A DNA stretch of 64,000 nucleotides from positions 1,382,501-1,446,500 of the forward strand of contig NZ_LBIQ01000030.1 in the NCBI RefSeq assembly GCF_001280515.1, in the 5' to 3' direction. Made by a program: the position numbers and the translations under genes. Below the pieces are notes generated by a model. That model saw only the letters and a list, made by a program, of their open reading frames with translations. It did not search any database and was not told where the DNA came from. Origin of the DNA: Mangrovimonas sp. ST2L15. GTDB taxonomy: Bacteria; Bacteroidota; Bacteroidia; Flavobacteriales; Flavobacteriaceae. Below, in pieces: positions 61,040-64,000 of the stretch; within the stretch, counting starts at the first letter, position 1, and every line of letters starts with the position of its first letter.

Positions 61040-62323
61040 TTATCTTTTAAGAGTAAAGTGGCTTTTAAAAATACGTCCATCCTGTAGGGTAATAAAGAAC
61101 CAGTAGTCATCTGTTGGTAGAGGTTCTCCGTTCAGAGTGCCATCCCATCCCATTCCCAGAGGATCAATTTTTGTAATTAGTTTTCCGTATCTGTTGAAAA
61201 TGAGTATTTCGGTATTGGGTTGGGTAAATTGGGTAACCCCAATAATTTGCCAAAAGTCATTTTGGCCATCATTGTTTGGTGTAAAATATTTTGGGAAGCC
61301 AATGACCGAGACCATATCTTCAACCAGGCCGCAATCATTTTTCACATCCCTTACGGCGACTGTGTAAATTCCCGGAGGAACGTTTTGAAATGTCGTTTGT
61401 GGTTGGAAATCGGCAAATAGCCCATTCTGATTGAAAAGAGCAAATTCATATGTTCCCTCTCCCGAAACAACAATTGAAATGGTATTGTTTTCTGAAGCAT
61501 CAGTAACATGTATGGCTTCGATAGTTGCTATATTGGAGGGTGATACAACTATGGTCCTGCTCTTGCTGCAACCCCAAACATTGGTAGCTGTAACCGTGTA
61601 GGCTCCCACGGTGTTTACCTGGATATCTGGTGTTGTTTCCCCAGTAGACCATTCAAAGGTGTTATTGGTGCTTCCATCAAAAATGCCAGCATTCAGTGTA
61701 ATGGACTCCGGTGAATCATTTAGGCAATAGAAAACCTCAACGTCACTTTGCAGGTTAGGAAGTTCGTGCACCCTTAAGGTCACTTCGGCAATCCCGTAGC
61801 ATGCATTATTGTTTTCTGCGCGTGCATAAATAACCTGAAAATAGGGAATTGAATTGGTGTATGAGGCTTCAAGGGCATTTTCTTCTAGAAGGGCATCATC
61901 ATATGAGCTGTAGAAGGAAATAGGGAAACTGATGTTGTTGTTATTTTGTATTTGTAATGCCACCTCGTTTAAGTCAAACGTATTGATACCGTCTTCAGAG
62001 TTGGGCTCATCACAAACACCGGGGACTTCATAGTCTGAAATTTGGGTGGTGCTAACTTCAAGGCTTACCTGTGAAATGCTGTAACATCCTGTCGAGGGGT
62101 CAAATACCCTGGCAAAAATAATTTGAGGGTTAGTTGTATTCAAATAGTTGTAATCCAAAGGTTGCAGGTTGTCTTGAGCTTCCTCAAAAGATTCAAAATA
62201 GGCAATAGAAACTTGGTCAGGAGTGTTTGAAACTAGGCTGTTAGCTTCATTCAAATTGAACAGGGTGATTCCGTCAGGGCTAAAGTCTTGGTCACACTGC
62301 AAAAGAGTGGTGTCAAAGGCTTC
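61040..62323 (-). repeat. 1284-base near-identical block, copy 2
   Basis: This is the partner of 58587-59870, in the same orientation, with the intervening DNA being the 5' half of the 815-residue gene. Encoded differences are few: for example Ser to Leu in NY(S/L)NTT, Ser to Thr in DPS(S/T)G, Gly to Val in SD(G/V)EVF, and Ile to Val in G(I/V)TQF. Confidence 0.93.
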
Positions 62324-64000
62324 GGGTGTTGGATTTATCTGAACTGTGAAAAAGTCAATATCAAAGCAATCCTCATTGTTAACATTTTTCACTTTTACAT
62401 AAATATCCTGTAAAAAAGGTGTGCTATTATAATAGTTTAATGGAAGGCTATTTTCATTATTAATGGCATCGTTTTCAGATTCATAGAATGTTATGGAAAA
62501 CAAATCGGGATCTTGTCCATTATATATTAAATCAATAAGAGAGGATAAATCTATTTCAGCTTGGCCATTAGTTTGGTTTCCATCGTTCAATCCTTCATCA
62601 CAGAAAACGATATTTTGAAGCTCGGGGATGATGGGGGTGTCAAAAACAGTGATAAAAAATGAGGACAGATCATAGCAATTAGGGCTTCCGGTTAAATCAA
62701 CTCTAACAAATATTTCTTGCGGATTGGTTGAATTGATAAAAGGGGAGCCTATTTCATTTTCTTTATTTTGTGCGTCTTCTGAAGATTGAAAAAAGTGAAC
62801 GCTATATACCTCTGGATCTTGTCCATTAAGAGCTTGATCTCCCAAAGTGGAAAAGTCAAATTGTATAATACCATCATTGTTATCGTCGCACTCTAAAATA
62901 TCTTCTACTTCATGGGAAATAGGATTAGGGAAGTATTCAATTAAGGCCTCTCCTTCCAAATAATCACAGTCTCCATCAATAAATTCAATTATAACATTAT
63001 AGAATCCTGCCTGATTAATGACAAGATTATAACTAGTTTCAGGAATGATGTCTCCGTTAAACCTCCATGTATAGATAGCATTTTCTAGTTGTGGTGCCGT
63101 AAGCGTAAAAGAGGAGCCTTCACATAATGGAAGGTAGGTGGATGTTACTTCTTGATTTCCTATAATGTCGACCTTTTCAGTGAAAAAGGATGTTATAAAA
63201 GGCGGTAGACCTTGGGTTGCCAAATTGCTCCCGAGATTTATAGCATTATTTTCATAATCGCAATTTATGCCCGCAATATTGGGGTCATTTATAACACTTA
63301 AAAACGGAAGACCTAATTCATAAGTGGCACTCATGGTTCTATATATTTTTCCATTAGGCCCTAACTGTAAGGCACTTCTATATAAATTTTGTTGGTCAAG
63401 AAGTACTTGAGAATCGTTAATGTTTGTAGCTGTTAAATCAAATTGGACAAGTTTAGAGTGATGGTTGTTGGGGTTCTGATCACCTTCGCCAAATAGATCA
63501 TTTGAAGAAGAAGCATAAAGAAGTTCGCTACTAGGAGAAAATTCAATCCCATAAGGCGTATTGTTGTTCCCGTTAATGAGTAGTTTTAGAGAATTTGATA
63601 CCACCCCAGTTGCTTTATCAAAATCAAAAATATAGAGTCCATCTTGTCCATTGGCAGCAGCCATTTTAGTGCCATCGGGTGAGAACTTTAAATATCCTCT
63701 CAAATCATTAACGTTCAAATTTCCAAAACTTGAAGTAATAGCCGTCGAAGAAACCCCATTTTCATCTACACCAAATACATGAAATGTATTCATTGAGCTT
63801 GCTGAATTACCCGTTGGATTGGATAGGGTAACAACCCAAACCTTACCTGTTTCACAGCTTTGTAAAACTGCAGAAATTTTTTCTGAACATTGGTTAAGCA
63901 GATTGATATTCTTTTGAACGACATCACCGTTCCCGCCATCCAATGTCATATCTACAATTGAATATTTCAACCCAGTCAAGGATTGATTACTTCCTACCGT
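61040..64000 (-). CDS. Type IX secreted protein with beta-propeller-like domain, 4 modules (5' end beyond window)
   Basis: About 986 codons are visible, and the frame stays open through base 64000, so the start and signal peptide lie outside the window. A TTG at 63979 is not a credible start. The first 270 residues look like a WD40/lactonase-type propeller (GYLKFSPDGTKMAAANG, YGIEFSPSSELLYASS, ALQLGPNGKIYRTMS). An Ig-like stretch follows (YTWRFNGDIIPETSY), then four modules (LECDDN, VFCDEG, LLQCDQ, GVCDEP), an Ig-like region and the type B sorting domain ending SHFTLKR. The last 428 residues are in the near-identical block shared with the downstream gene. Confidence 0.88.
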   Translation of the reverse strand, partial: TVGSNQSLTGLKYSIVDMTLDGGNGDVVQKNINLLNQCSEKISAVLQSCETGKVWVVTLSNPTGNSASSMNTFHVFGVDENGVSSTAITSSFGNLNVNDLRGYLKFSPDGTKMAAANGQDGLYIFDFDKATGVVSNSLKLLINGNNNTPYGIEFSPSSELLYASSSNDLFGEGDQNPNNHHSKLVQFDLTATNINDSQVLLDQQNLYRSALQLGPNGKIYRTMSATYELGLPFLSVINDPNIAGINCDYENNAINLGSNLATQGLPPFITSFFTEKVDIIGNQEVTSTYLPLCEGSSFTLTAPQLENAIYTWRFNGDIIPETSYNLVINQAGFYNVIIEFIDGDCDYLEGEALIEYFPNPISHEVEDILECDDNNDGIIQFDFSTLGDQALNGQDPEVYSVHFFQSSEDAQNKENEIGSPFINSTNPQEIFVRVDLTGSPNCYDLSSFFITVFDTPIIPELQNIVFCDEGLNDGNQTNGQAEIDLSSLIDLIYNGQDPDLFSITFYESENDAINNENSLPLNYYNSTPFLQDIYVKVKNVNNEDCFDIDFFTVQINPTPEAFDTTLLQCDQDFSPDGITLFNLNEANSLVSNTPDQVSIAYFESFEEAQDNLQPLDYNYLNTTNPQIIFARVFDPSTGCYSISQVSLEVSTTQISDYEVPGVCDEPNSEDGINTFDLNEVALQIQNNNNISFPISFYSSYDDALLEENALEASYTNSIPYFQVIYARAENNNACYGIAEVTLRVHELPNLQSDVEVFYCLNDSPESITLNAGIFDGSTNNTFEWSTGETTPDIQVNTVGAYTVTATNVWGCSKSRTIVVSPSNIATIEAIHVTDASENNTISIVVSGEGTYEFALFNQNGLFADFQPQTTFQNVPPGIYTVAVRDVKNDCGLVEDMVSVIGFPKYFTPNNDGQNDFWQIIGVTQFTQPNTEILIFNRYGKLITKIDPLGMGWDGTLNGEPLPTDDYWFFITLQDGRIFKSHFTLKR

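Noticed and set aside
47484-62323. Repeated structure considered as CRISPR or DNA satellite
   Set aside because: The units are protein modules of about 285 bases, divergent in DNA and in frame; the only DNA-level repeat is the 1284-base pair of blocks.
63977-63979. TTG at 63979 as start of the last gene
   Set aside because: The frame is open through base 64000 and no signal peptide is visible, although all sister genes have one. The gene is simply cut by the window edge.

Overview
The window looks like chromosomal DNA from a member of the Bacteroidota, most likely family Flavobacteriaceae. It is AT-rich and has no obvious Shine-Dalgarno sequences. Several genes are preceded by the Bacteroidota-type promoter (TTG/TTTG, about 20 bases, TANNTTTG). 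DnaJ, UvrB, IlvE, LysA and MnmD have flavobacterial character, DUF6090 proteins are present, and six large secreted proteins end in the gliding-motility-associated (type IX secretion, type B) C-terminal domain. I found no rRNA, tRNA, CRISPR array, phage or insertion sequence.

Layout. Positions 1-12.9 kb hold mostly housekeeping genes and small lipoproteins: a YpdA-like flavoprotein (cut by the window edge) with an MFS exporter, a DUF1684 lipoprotein, the fluoride channel crcB, an SRPBCC/GyrI-like protein, an M49 peptidase lipoprotein, a MazG-like pyrophosphohydrolase, ilvE, a three-gene set ending in mnmD, a TIGR01777 epimerase, a YceI lipoprotein and grpE-dnaJ. A 304-base gap after dnaJ holds a candidate small RNA. 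Positions 13.2-18.4 kb are a tight five-gene operon: ABC-2 exporter ATPase and permease, MscS channel, DUF6268-like outer-membrane protein, and an NtrC-type activator lacking a DNA-binding domain. Then come a PPK2 kinase, an M28 peptidase, a second MscS channel, nadA-nadB and a DinB-like secreted protein.

Positions 25.2-30.5 kb are a run of seven consecutive DUF6090 paralogues on the minus strand, all with the same membrane-anchor sequence and divergent periplasmic domains. Directly upstream (30.6-36.7 kb) is a compact minus-strand operon of an AmpG-like MFS permease, a DUF418 membrane protein, two paralogous SGNH-like proteins and an MBOAT acyltransferase. This is the logic of an envelope or polysaccharide O-acetylation system. 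Positions 36.8-44.4 kb return to single genes: a secreted protein of unknown function, lysA, sucC, a lipoprotein, an esterase-fold protein with a substituted nucleophile, a TerB-like protein and uvrB.

Positions 44.4-64.0 kb are a same-strand array of six type IX secreted proteins built from roughly 95-residue Cys/Asp-rich modules. Two (1612 and 1608 residues) are full-length duplicates with eleven modules each in matching order. Two others share a 1284-base block that is about 97% identical with no gaps, so recent duplication or gene conversion has acted here. The last gene runs off the right edge.

The parts most worth following up are the DUF6090 array, the type IX array with its conversion tract, the O-acetylation operon, and the candidate small RNA downstream of dnaJ.
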